DNA of 6,599 bases, taken from Flavobacterium sp. Its GTDB lineage: Bacteria; Bacteroidota; Bacteroidia; Flavobacteriales; Flavobacteriaceae. The stretch spans positions 1 through 6,599 of the forward strand of contig JASLED010000041.1 in NCBI GenBank assembly GCA_030151255.1, read 5' to 3'. The notes beneath the pieces are model-generated. The model worked only from the letters and a program-made list of their open reading frames with translations. It did no database searches and was not told the origin of the DNA. The position numbers were made by a program, and so were the translations under genes. Below are positions 1 through 5,052 of this stretch, piece after piece (position 1 is the first letter of the stretch; the number at the start of each line of letters is the position of its first letter).

Positions 1-9
1 TTTAAATAG

Positions 10-120
10 TTATTTCGTATATTTGACATAGATATTGGTTTGTTTGGCGACATCAAGATACTGAATTTCAGTATCTTGACCAATATCTATCGTAATAATA
101 TTCCTCTTTTTTTTCTCAAT
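10..120 (-). pseudogene. Possible C-terminal remnant of an unidentified protein
   Basis: The minus strand is open for 36 codons from a TGA at 123-121 down to a TAA at 12-10. It reads as ordinary protein, with segments such as IDIGQDTEIQYLDVAKQTN near its middle. No start codon is present, so it would be the 3' end of a broken gene. I do not recognise the family. The nested palindrome at 28-90 lies inside it and forces part of the peptide (GQDTEIQYLD), so the open frame could also be a chance by-product of that palindrome. Confidence is low. Confidence 0.3.
28..90. repeat. Nested inverted repeat (two-tier palindrome)
   Basis: The inner part is a perfect 13-bp inverted repeat around one base: tcaagatactgaa at 53-65 and its complement at 67-79. 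The outer part is a perfect 11-bp pair: atagatattgg at 28-38 and ccaatatctat at 80-90. The right arms abut, while the left arms are separated by 14 bases (39-52). As RNA or single-stranded DNA it would fold into a long stem with a one-sided bulge. There is no T-run beside it, so it does not look like a normal terminator. Its role is unknown. Confidence 0.75.
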
Positions 121-160
121 TCATTTCACCCAACGGGTTAAGTTTATATTTATTGAACAC

Positions 161-188
161 CTAATATATAAATATTCATTTATATTAG
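161..188. repeat. AT-rich hairpin
   Basis: Ctaatata at 161-168 is the exact complement of tatattag at 181-188, giving an 8-bp stem. The word aacaccta at 156-163 also has a near partner in ataggtgtt (213-221), so this stretch could fold with the next hairpin instead. In DNA this AT-rich, such pairing may be accidental. Confidence 0.35.
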
Positions 189-208
189 CGACAAATTTGA
201 CAAAATGC

Positions 209-273
209 GCATATAGGTGTTGTTTTACGAAACTACACTGTGTTTTGTTTCGTGAAAAAATAATGTTATATGC
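209..273. repeat. Long imperfect hairpin resembling a cassette recombination site
   Basis: Gcatata (209-215) pairs with tatatgc (267-273). Inside it, a run of T (223-226) pairs with a run of A, and acgaaac (227-233) pairs exactly with gtttcgt (247-253). The loop is 13 bases, with a bulged G at 254. A 65-bp imperfect stem with bulges and conserved ends is the general shape of integron attC sites. However, the ends do not fit the canonical GTTRRRY/RYYYAAC core, so calling it attC would go too far. It ends immediately before the start of the gene at 281, and the end word tgttatatgcc returns inverted just after that gene (812-822). I infer a flank of a mobile gene cassette or similar unit. Confidence 0.5.
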
Positions 274-280
274 CATTTTA

Positions 281-802
281 ATGACAATGTTTGAACTTAA
301 AAATCATATAGAAATAAATGAAAACTACCAAGGAATAAGTTTTACTGAGTTTGAATTAAACTTTATGGCTAATATTTCTAATAACAAGATTATAGATACG
401 TTTATTCGTTCAAATAAATTTATTTATCATAGCTTAAAAAACTGTATAAAAGAGGAACCTGATAAAGGATATTTAAAACGAGCTTTTGACTTTAAAAAAA
501 TCAAATCAAGAGATTTTAAAAAAAGAAACAAAGAAGGAATGTCAAAATTTCTTGCTGAATTTGAGAATGAATCAGATTGGGGTGATGATAAAAATGAATT
601 TGCAAAACTAGTCGATAAATATTTTGAAATTCAAAATAAATTTGATGATATAGATTTTTATATTTTGTCCAAAGACTGGTTCGATAAACAAGATAAAAGA
701 TTAATTGAACCTGAAAGCAGCATTTATCTTTACTATTTTTTAATATTATCAATAAACAGAAAATCTAATATATTGACTTTAACGGAATGGACATATGACT
801 AA
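281..802 (+). CDS. Hypothetical protein, about 173 aa, in a cassette-like setting
   Basis: I do not recognise the family. The reading frame runs back to a TTG at 197, but bases 209-273 form a hairpin element. The ATG at 263 lies inside that element, so the ATGs at 281 or 287 are the likelier starts (173 or 171 aa). The protein is soluble-looking: no signal peptide or clear membrane segment is seen apart from a short hydrophobic stretch near the C-terminus (YLYYFLILSI). The middle is rich in Lys, Asp and Glu, with clusters such as KKIKSRDFKKRNK and ESDWGDDKNEF, and aromatic residues are frequent towards the end. No Shine-Dalgarno sequence precedes either ATG, as is usual in Bacteroidota. No gene lies close enough to form an operon. 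Inverted copies of an 11-bp word flank the gene, which suggests it moved in as a single-gene unit. Solo accessory genes of this kind are often of unknown or host-defence function, but nothing here proves that. Confidence 0.65.
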   Translation: MTMFELKNHIEINENYQGISFTEFELNFMANISNNKIIDTFIRSNKFIYHSLKNCIKEEPDKGYLKRAFDFKKIKSRDFKKRNKEGMSKFLAEFENESDWGDDKNEFAKLVDKYFEIQNKFDDIDFYILSKDWFDKQDKRLIEPESSIYLYYFLILSINRKSNILTLTEWTYD

Positions 803-811
803 TTTAAAAAC

Positions 812-822
812 GGTATATAACA
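812..822. repeat. Inverted copy of the word that precedes the 281-802 gene
   Basis: Ggtatataaca is the reverse complement, with one mismatch, of tgttatatgcc at 264-274. The two copies point towards each other across the gene at 281-802. This looks like the left end of a second hairpin element of the same kind, whose remainder is missing or was interrupted by the IS1182-type remnant to the right. Confidence 0.5.
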
Positions 823-872
823 CAAGTAACTGTTGCACAACTCCTTTTTAAGGTAAAAACTAAAAAAATCAG

Positions 873-906
873 CCTCGTTTAAATCTTTTTAAGCGAGGTT
901 TATTTT
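873..906. terminator. Bidirectional rho-independent terminator
   Basis: Cctcgtttaa (873-882) pairs with ttaagcgagg (889-898) with one G-U pair and a 6-base loop. T-rich sequence follows on the plus strand (899-907), and a run of A at 862-868 gives U residues on the minus strand. It can end transcription both from the plus-strand gene at 281-802 and from the minus-strand transposase remnant. Confidence 0.7.
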
Positions 907-956
907 TGAAAAAGTATGCTGAAAGGTAAAATTAGAGTAGCTTAAAACTTCGCTTT

Positions 957-1358
957 TTAAGTCGTAAAGGAATACTTTTTAAAAAAGCTGTATTTCCCTT
1001 GATTTAGGGAAATAACTTGGGCTAAAACAGTTGGTATTTTAAAAATGAAACGCAGGTATTTCTTCAAGTTATAACATAAACTTGACATTAAAACGTGTTT
1101 ATTGGCTTGTGCCATTCCTCTGCTATTGATCTTTTTCATGTTAAAGAAATTAATCAACGTACCTAAAACGGGTTCTACTGTAGCACTTCGACGTTTCACT
1201 AACCTGCGATGATAGGCTTTGTTTTGGGTAAGCTTCTCGTGCATTTTATCATAAAGTGGCTTGTGAATACTTTCATCAAGCTTTTTAAACTTGGTTACTT
1301 TTCCACAGCAACTTTCTCGCAATGGACATTTTCCGCAATCTTTTTCAACGAATTTTTA
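957..1358 (-). pseudogene. Truncated IS1182-family transposase, C-terminal fragment
   Basis: The minus-strand frame is open from a TAA at 1358-1356 to a TAA at 959-957 and gives about 132 residues. It begins in the cysteine-rich segment DCGKCPLRESCCGK, which sits before the final catalytic region in IS1182-type DDE transposases. It continues with KRRSATVEPVLGTLINFF, carrying the glutamate of the DDE triad, and ends with the family-typical ANKHVLMSSLCYNLKKYLRF. Full-length members are roughly 450-550 residues, so both catalytic aspartates and the N-terminal domain are absent. Beyond the stop, the same frame still reads FCIEVLKTKQN up to about 1390, so the relic may extend further with an in-frame stop. 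No ATG opens the fragment; a TTG at 1322 is the best start and is probably not used. It is non-functional. Confidence 0.85.
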
Positions 1359-1427
1359 ATTTTGCTTGGTCTTTAATACTTCTATACAAAAAACTAATAG
1401 TGGCCATTTCAGAATGATTTTAGAGTG

Positions 1428-1453
1428 CTATACAAAGATATAAAATTGTATAG
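1428..1453. repeat. Inverted repeat ctatacaa/ttgtatag
   Basis: Ctatacaa (1428-1435) and ttgtatag (1446-1453) are perfect complements around a 10-base loop. Related words (ctatacaaa near 1382, ttgtata near 1458) lie nearby. It lies upstream of the transposase relic and could be part of its lost 5' end or a regulator site. Its function is unknown. Confidence 0.45.
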
Positions 1454-1528
1454 TATTTGTATAATCTGTTGAAATTAACCGAGAATGAACGAGAACGAAA
1501 AGCATATAAAAAGAAAAAACAAACCTCT

Positions 1529-1621
1529 AAAGACCTTGAAAATCAACAATTTAAGTGCTTTTCTATAATCTCAAAAGATTTGTTTTAAATTCATTTCTGT
1601 GGAGTCGCCGAAAAGGTCTTT
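1529..1621. repeat. Widely spaced inverted repeat aaagacctt/aaggtcttt
   Basis: Nine bases at 1529-1537 are the exact complement of 1613-1621, with 75 bases between them. A T-run (1619-1625) follows the right arm. It could be the collapsed ends of a small element or a long-looped terminator. Nothing coding is seen inside. Confidence 0.35.
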
Positions 1622-1688
1622 TTTTAAATATTAATCAAATATATTGTTATTTTTCTAAGAATATACTTTTAAAAAAATAATTTATGAT

Positions 1689-1727
1689 ACGTAAGTTTAA
1701 AGAAATGGCTTAAACTTACGTTATTTT
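1689..1727 (+). terminator. Terminator-like 12-bp hairpin
   Basis: Acgtaagtttaa (1689-1700) pairs perfectly with ttaaacttacgt (1710-1721) across a 9-base loop. Ttatttt follows at 1721-1727. On the minus strand the flank is also T-rich because of the A-run at 1670-1680. No intact gene ends here, so it is probably left over from a lost gene. Confidence 0.5.
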
Positions 1728-1770
1728 ACCTAAAAAACACTTTTTAAAAGTAATGTAATTAATCAAAATC

Positions 1771-1920
1771 ATGAATCAAAGTAATTTTTATGCTTCTATT
1801 TATTCAATTAGTATATCTAGAAACAATTACATATATGTTAATTTCATAACTAATTCTCAGACACAAAATCAATTTAAAACGCTTAAAAATTATTTTTGTG
1901 ACAAAAAAAGATACCCTTGA
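1771..1920 (+). CDS. Doubtful 49-codon reading frame
   Basis: ATG at 1771 to TGA at 1918-1920 gives 49 residues starting MNQSNFYASIYSIS and ending NYFCDKKRYP. I do not recognise it. It has no Shine-Dalgarno sequence, no clear promoter and no neighbouring gene. Asn, Tyr, Ile and Ser dominate, as expected for chance translation of AT-rich DNA. It is listed only because it is the one ATG-started frame in this stretch. Confidence 0.12.
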   Translation: MNQSNFYASIYSISISRNNYIYVNFITNSQTQNQFKTLKNYFCDKKRYP

Positions 1921-2248
1921 TTGTATTTTGTATTGATTCTATGATTTTACTTTGAAACTCTGTTTGCTTATACTCATTGGTTTAAGACTTAAAAATATTC
2001 TTTTTTTAATAAATTTAAACCCAATTGAAACGATACTAGCTAATTTAGTCTCTTATAAATTTTCATAACGCTTTTGTAAAAAAGCTAAGTAAATTCACTT
2101 TAATGAACGCTTCTTGATTGAAGTTCGAATAATTTATTTACCTAGATAGTAATTGCTTTCTGTTTTCAAAAGATAAATAAATGTTTGTTCAAATTATGAT
2201 TCGATGTATTTCATAATAAGCTTTTTGAGTTTTAATTCTAGGTAATTT

Positions 2249-2568
2249 TTAATAATTAAAAGCACTAACGATTAATTCTTGCTCAGACAGTGATATGCCA
2301 ATTTGTTTAGCTAGAACTTACCAATCTTTTACAACCGTAATTCTTCTATAATCTGCTCTATTTCTATATCTGTTAGACGAAAATATATGCCAATACTTTT
2401 AGCTAAATCCAAATCGATATTTAGCACCAAACCATCCTTATCTATAGAAGTGTATTTCATTGGTTTGAAATGGAAAATCATCTGTTTAAAATTAGCTATC
2501 ATAGTAGTAATTCCATTTACATTATTGAGATTAATAACGTCATTTATTTTGGAAGATCGGATAAAATA
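2249..2568 (-). pseudogene. Relic of a HipA-family kinase toxin, C-terminal end
   Basis: Read on the minus strand, two frames join into the end of a long HipA-type protein. The first, open from a TAG at 2571-2569 to a TAA at 2331-2329, carries DLDLAKSIGIYFRL followed by an acidic helix (TDIEIEQIIEEL). The second, shifted by one frame near 2331-2338, continues VVKDW, then an in-frame TAA at 2320-2318, then VLAKQIGISLSEQEL and VSAFNY, and stops at 2251-2249. The series LDLA...YFRL, helix, W, A...GIS.SEQE...AF is how many single-chain HipA toxins end. That is my recollection of the family, not a search result. The kinase domain is not recognisable upstream, so at least three quarters of the gene is gone. 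It points away from the intact hipBST operon, with its remaining 5' edge about 270 bp from hipB. Confidence 0.6.
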
Positions 2569-2732
2569 CTAAAGCAAAGAGCTATTATTCAACAAAAAAC
2601 AATGGCGAAAAGAAGGCAATTGTATAATCAATAAAAACACTAATTTTATAAAACAAACATTGCATTATTTTTTACAAGAAGGTGTCCTAATTAGTTTTAA
2701 GAGATTTACCATTTTCATTTTAAACTTTAAAA

Positions 2733-2750
2733 ATACCACCTATCGGGTAT
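2733..2750. promoter_or_regulatory. Probable HipB operator O1 (distal)
   Basis: Atacc (2733-2737) and ggtat (2746-2750) form a dyad with an 8-base spacer, 18 bp in all. It is the least regular of three related dyads in front of hipB, as the other two have 6-base spacers. Its centre is 41 bp from that of O2. Confidence 0.5.
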
Positions 2751-2773
2751 AAAATATCAATTTAAAACAAAAC

Positions 2774-2791
2774 TATACCCGAATGGGTATT
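2774..2791. promoter_or_regulatory. Probable HipB operator O2 (middle)
   Basis: Tataccc gaat gggtatt is an almost perfect 18-bp palindrome (2774-2791). The half-site ATACC/GGTAT is close to the E. coli HipB operator TATCC-N8-GGATA. Its centre is 40 bp from that of O3. Confidence 0.7.
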
Positions 2792-2807
2792 GTATGTTAT
2801 TTTTACG

Positions 2808-2815
2808 TATATTTA
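2808..2815 (+). promoter_or_regulatory. Possible -7 element of the hip promoter
   Basis: Tatattta at 2808-2815 matches seven of eight positions of the Bacteroidota -7 consensus TAnnTTTG. A TTG at 2790-2792 could serve as the -33 element, but the 15-base gap is shorter than usual. The element touches operator O3 and would be occluded by bound HipB. Such matches are common in AT-rich DNA, so this is tentative. Confidence 0.25.
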
Positions 2816-2831
2816 TACCTGAAAAGGTATA
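2814..2831. promoter_or_regulatory. Probable HipB operator O3 (proximal)
   Basis: Tatacc tgaaaa ggtata is a perfect 6-bp-arm palindrome ending three bases before the hipB ATG. It covers the only purine-rich stretch (gaaaagg) that could act as a ribosome binding site, and it overlaps the possible -7 element. Binding here would block both promoter use and entry to the gene. Confidence 0.7.
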
Positions 2832-2834
2832 GAT

Positions 2835-3038
2835 ATGGATTCAATAAAAAGGTTTGTAAAACAAAAGCGAAAAGATTTAAAGCTTACACAAGAAGATTTA
2901 GCGCTAAATGCAGGTGTAGGCTTGCGTTTTGTACGTGATTTAGAGCAAGGCAAAAAAACACTTCGCTTAGACAAAGTAAATGATGTATTATCTTTGTTTG
3001 GCAAAGAGGTGGGCGTAATTGATAAGACAAGAGAATAA
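2835..3038 (+). CDS. hipB: HipB-type antitoxin and autorepressor (Xre family)
   Basis: This 67-residue DNA-binding protein has one helix-turn-helix of the Xre/Cro type. LTQEDLALNAGVGLRFVRDLEQGKKT (residues 17-42) holds the two helices and the typical RDLEQGK end. The short form, with VNDVLSLFGKEVGVID at the end, fits the y4mF-like HipB antitoxins that pair with HipA-type toxins. It should dimerise, bind the three palindromes in front of it and repress its own operon. It may also tie the HipS-HipT complex to DNA, as described for HipBST. E. coli HipB is 88 residues, so a C-terminal tail is missing here. The ATG at 2835 is the first possible start, three bases after operator O3. The TAA stop shares its last base with the hipS ATG (taATG), which implies coupled translation. 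Confidence 0.9.
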   Translation: MDSIKRFVKQKRKDLKLTQEDLALNAGVGLRFVRDLEQGKKTLRLDKVNDVLSLFGKEVGVIDKTRE

Positions 3039-3373
3039 TGGCACGACAAGCAAAAATATATTTTCAAGAGCAATTGGCTGGTTATCTCTTAGAGGGAGAT
3101 GATGGGTACTCATTTTATTATGATAAGAATTATTTACAAACACCATATTCTAAGCCAATTAGTTTAACATTACCTCTATCTGAAAAAACCTACCATAGCA
3201 ATGTGCTTTTTCCTTTTTTTGATGGATTAATACCCGAGGGGTGGTTATTGGACATTGGAGAAAAACATTGGAAGCTCAATCCTCGAGATCGATTTGAATT
3301 ATTAATCAACTTATGCAGAGACACTATTGGAGCTGTGTCTGTTTATCCGATGGAGGCGGCCAATCATGAATAA
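3038..3373 (+). CDS. hipS: HipS: HipA N-terminal-subdomain protein, probable antitoxin of HipT
   Basis: This 111-residue protein corresponds to the N-terminal subdomain that is fused to the kinase in E. coli HipA. An N-terminal beta-rich part (AKIYFQEQLAGYLLEGDDGYSFYYD) resembles the HipA beta-barrel start. It is followed by ISLTLPLS (residues 41-48), then the typical LFPFFDGLIPEGWLLD (57-72) and DRFELLINLCRDTIGAVSVYP (84-104). In the studied hipBST locus of enteropathogenic E. coli, the free-standing HipS neutralises HipT while HipB mainly binds DNA. The same gene order and sizes suggest the same division of labour here, which is inference. In that system a tryptophan of HipS is thought to matter for contact with the kinase; W69 in PEGWLL is the natural candidate. 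The start overlaps the hipB stop by one base, and the last eight bases overlap hipT. A GGAGG at 3352-3356 inside this gene serves hipT. Confidence 0.88.
   Translation: MARQAKIYFQEQLAGYLLEGDDGYSFYYDKNYLQTPYSKPISLTLPLSEKTYHSNVLFPFFDGLIPEGWLLDIGEKHWKLNPRDRFELLINLCRDTIGAVSVYPMEAANHE
3352..3356 (+). promoter_or_regulatory. Shine-Dalgarno sequence for hipT inside hipS
   Basis: GGAGG ends nine bases before the ATG at 3366 and decides the hipT start. It lies in the last codons of hipS. Such sites are uncommon in Bacteroidota, and hipB and hipS have no clear one. Confidence 0.55.
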
Positions 3374-4292
3374 TTGTTTATTTTGTTATCAGCCAGTTGA
3401 AACAGGTGAATATCATGCTGCTTGTTCCAAGAAGTTCTTTGGTCTAACACAAGTTCCTGTATTAGAATTAGACAAAGAGAAATTAAATCAATTAGCCCAA
3501 ATTACAGTAAATGAGCGATTAGCATTAACTGGGGTGCAACCTAAGATATCTTTAAGTTTAAACAGTGAAAACGGTAGTAAACGATTGACTTTAGTGGGAT
3601 TATGGGGAGATTATATCTTAAAGCCACAATCTGCTAATTTTGCTTTTATGCCTGAGGTAGAAGACTTGACTATGCATTTAGCCAAGCTATTTAAAATTGA
3701 AACCGCACAACATGCCTTGATTCGAACTTCAACGGGAGATCTCGCTTATATTACCAAGCGTTTTGATCGGATAAAAGGAGAAAAAATCCATGTTGAAGAT
3801 TTATGTCAACTATCAGAATTGTTAACTGAACAAAAATACAAAAGCTCATACGAACGCGTAGGTAAAATTATTAAAGACTATGCTACCAATTCGGGGCTGG
3901 ATGTAATTACTTACTTTAGAGTGGTCTTATTTAGTTTTATAACAGGTAACAATGACATGCATTTAAAGAACTTCTCTTTAATGCATACGGTTAATGGCAT
4001 ATTGTTTTCACCTGCATATGATCTTTTAAATGTTAATTTAATCTTTCCTGAAGATAAAGAAGATTTAGCCTTAACATTAAACGGACGTAAAAGAAAATTA
4101 AAACGTACTGATTTTGATCAACTTGCAATAAGTTTAGGAATTACAACAATTGTAAGTAATAATATTTATGCAAATTTCACTAAGCAAACTGCCAATGTAA
4201 ATCACTTAATCGACAGTAGTTTTTTGTCAGATGAATACAAAGAAAATTACAAGATGATCGTGCAGAATAAAATGAAACAAATCGAACTATAA
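3366..4292 (+). CDS. hipT: HipT: HipA-like serine/threonine kinase toxin
   Basis: This 308-residue kinase core lacks the HipA N-terminal subdomain, which is encoded separately by hipS. An N-terminal C4-x2-C7-x9-H17-x2-C20 cluster looks like a small zinc site. Then come the Gly-rich loop T55-GVQPK-I61, the ATP lysine K86 in YILKPQ, YITKRFDR (128-135), HVEDLCQL (142-149), the catalytic loop G194-NND197-MHLKN202 and the metal-binding D219 in SPAYDLLN. All residues needed for phosphotransfer appear present. HipA phosphorylates GltX and E. coli HipT phosphorylates TrpS, halting translation; the target here is unknown. The residues before GVQPK are A53-L54-T55, whereas E. coli HipT has Ser-Ile-Ser, where it autophosphorylates. 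The frame could start at 3327, but 3366 is preferred. Starting there, MNNCLFC begins the Cys cluster, the gene overlaps hipS by only eight bases, and a GGAGG lies nine bases upstream. No clear terminator follows. Confidence 0.9.
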   Translation: MNNCLFCYQPVETGEYHAACSKKFFGLTQVPVLELDKEKLNQLAQITVNERLALTGVQPKISLSLNSENGSKRLTLVGLWGDYILKPQSANFAFMPEVEDLTMHLAKLFKIETAQHALIRTSTGDLAYITKRFDRIKGEKIHVEDLCQLSELLTEQKYKSSYERVGKIIKDYATNSGLDVITYFRVVLFSFITGNNDMHLKNFSLMHTVNGILFSPAYDLLNVNLIFPEDKEDLALTLNGRKRKLKRTDFDQLAISLGITTIVSNNIYANFTKQTANVNHLIDSSFLSDEYKENYKMIVQNKMKQIEL

Positions 4293-4316
4293 AATATCAA
4301 ATTTTTCAATAAATAC

Positions 4317-4679
4317 CTATAAAATAGTAAGCTCAAAGTACAAGTTTTTCATTACTGATATTTTTTGTATAATAGCTAAGTTCTGTAAAGATTTTGAAAA
4401 ATCAACTAAATCGTTTCTTTTAGGATCGCCCTCAAAACGTTCACCAAGGATGTATAAATCCGAAGTAATTACAATTTATCTTCTATTTCATTTAAGTGGG
4501 TTTCGTTGTTTTAAGCATTACAATATTTTTTATGTTCAGAAGCATATGACTAAAGAGTTTCCTAAATCGTTTTGTAGAACTTGTATGTCTTCAAACTAAT
4601 TTGGACACTTTCTTGATGAACTTAATTCTACAGTTTTTATTTTAAATTCGGTGCTGCAACGAGTGCCTTTACTGTTCAT
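4317..4679 (-). pseudogene. Heavily degraded unidentified gene
   Basis: On the minus strand a protein-like reading starts at an ATG (4679-4677) with MNSKGTRCSTEFKIKTVELS. It meets a stop, goes on as FEDIQVLQNDLGNSL, shifts frame to SYASEHKKYCNA, has another stop, then NNETHLNEIEDKL. It then shifts frame again into a clean 52-codon stretch, 4475-4317, containing SDLYILGERFEGDPKRNDL and SKSLQNLAIIQKIS. At least two stops and two frameshifts make it non-functional. The first 20 residues recall the N-terminus of IS3-type OrfA proteins (TEFKIKTVEL), but the rest does not, so two different relics may be joined. I cannot name the family of the C-terminal part. The relic ends 25 bases after the hipT stop on the opposite strand. 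Confidence 0.5.
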
Positions 4680-4739
4680 AACTTCAAAGATAAAGACTTA
4701 AAATCAAACTCTATTTTGTCGACATAAAGTTTGGAACTC

Positions 4740-4775
4740 CAAAAAGGGCTATCTTACAAAAGCAAGACAGCCCTT
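4740..4775 (-). terminator. Terminator of the cold-shock operon
   Basis: Aagggct (4744-4750) pairs with agccctt (4769-4775). After one mismatch, tctt pairs with aaga, around an 8-base loop. On the minus strand it is followed by a run of T (complement of 4741-4745). A second small hairpin, gaattatt/aataattc (4809-4816 with 4820-4827), lies between it and the stop codon and may protect the mRNA end. Confidence 0.8.
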
Positions 4776-4840
4776 AAATACAAAGAAATTTTTGAAAATA
4801 AAGTTGTAGAATTATTCGTAATAATTCAAACAGAGTAATT

Positions 4841-5029
4841 TTAGTAAATTACCTTTACATTTATAGCACTTAAGCCTTTTTTACCTCTTTCTAAATCATA
4901 AGAAACCTTATCGTTTTCTTTAATTCGATCATTTAATCCAGTTGCGTGGACAAAATATTCTTCATTTCCATCAGATATAAATCCAAAACCTTTTTGTTCA
5001 TTGAAGAACTTTACAATACCTTTATTCAT
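4841..5029 (-). CDS. Cold-shock protein, CspA family (62 aa)
   Basis: This small single cold-shock domain binds single-stranded RNA or DNA and acts as an RNA chaperone in the cytoplasm. MNKGIVKFFNEQKGFGFI carries the RNP1 motif K13-GFGFI-I18. YFVHATGL (25-32) is the RNP2 motif, with Y and A where E. coli CspA has V and F. The C-terminal part (KVSYDLERGKKGLSAINV) forms the last beta strands. At 62 residues it is slightly shorter than CspA (70). It lies 23 bases after the larger cold-shock gene on the same strand and before the terminator, so the two form one operon. No Shine-Dalgarno sequence precedes it; the leader is A-rich (caaatagacaaaATG), as is usual in this phylum. Confidence 0.95.
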   Translation of the reverse strand: MNKGIVKFFNEQKGFGFISDGNEEYFVHATGLNDRIKENDKVSYDLERGKKGLSAINVKVIY

Positions 5030-5052
5030 TTTTGTCTATTTGTGTATTCTTA

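Larger units (their letters stand above)
829..1396 (-). mobile_element. Remnant of an IS1182-family insertion sequence (3' part)
   Basis: The element contains the C-terminal third of a transposase on the minus strand and a hairpin terminator after its stop. The sequence around 829-846 (ctgttgcacaactcc) could be the terminal inverted repeat at the 3' end. I found no matching complement upstream of the transposase fragment, so the 5' end with most of the gene has been lost. Both boundaries are estimates. Confidence 0.4.
1359..2248. other. Gene-poor, decayed stretch between transposase and HipA relics
   Basis: No convincing gene is seen here. Very AT-rich sequence holds several inverted repeats (1428-1453, 1529-1621, 1689-1721). 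A 49-codon frame lies at 1771-1920. A few short minus-strand stretches read like protein: for example ETKLASIVSIGFKFIKKRIF within about 1940-2055, preceded after a stop codon by FLQKRYENL. These may be debris of a lost gene downstream of the HipA relic, but I cannot name it. Confidence 0.55.

Noticed and set aside
197..280. Upstream extension of the gene at 281 from TTG 197
   Set aside because: The stretch is inside a hairpin element and gives a Cys-rich leader (TKCAYRCCFTKLHC) unlike the rest of the protein.
516..752. Minus-strand frame of 78 codons
   Set aside because: It lies wholly antisense to the gene at 281-802, is rich in Phe, Tyr and Cys as expected of a complement of AT-rich coding sequence, and resembles no family.
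1598..1610. Tgtggagtcgccg, resembling the 3' end of a minus-strand tRNA and so a possible att site
   Set aside because: Only about 13 bases resemble a tRNA end. The bases that follow do not form a T-arm or cloverleaf, and no integrase is present.
2387..2572. Plus-strand frame of 61 codons
   Set aside because: It is the antisense shadow of the HipA relic; the minus strand gives the recognisable reading.
2470..2634. Plus-strand frame of 54 codons beginning MENHLFKISY and ending MAKRRQLYNQ
   Set aside because: It overlaps the HipA relic, has no family resemblance and no start signal. Three frames happen to be open here.
2813..3073. Minus-strand frame of 86 codons
   Set aside because: It is antisense to hipB and its operator, Ser-Phe-Leu rich, and a clear shadow.
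3327..3365. Longer hipT start at 3327
   Set aside because: It would overlap hipS by 47 bases and add an unrelated MELCLFIRWRRPI leader. The ATG at 3366 has a GGAGG at the right distance and starts the Cys cluster.
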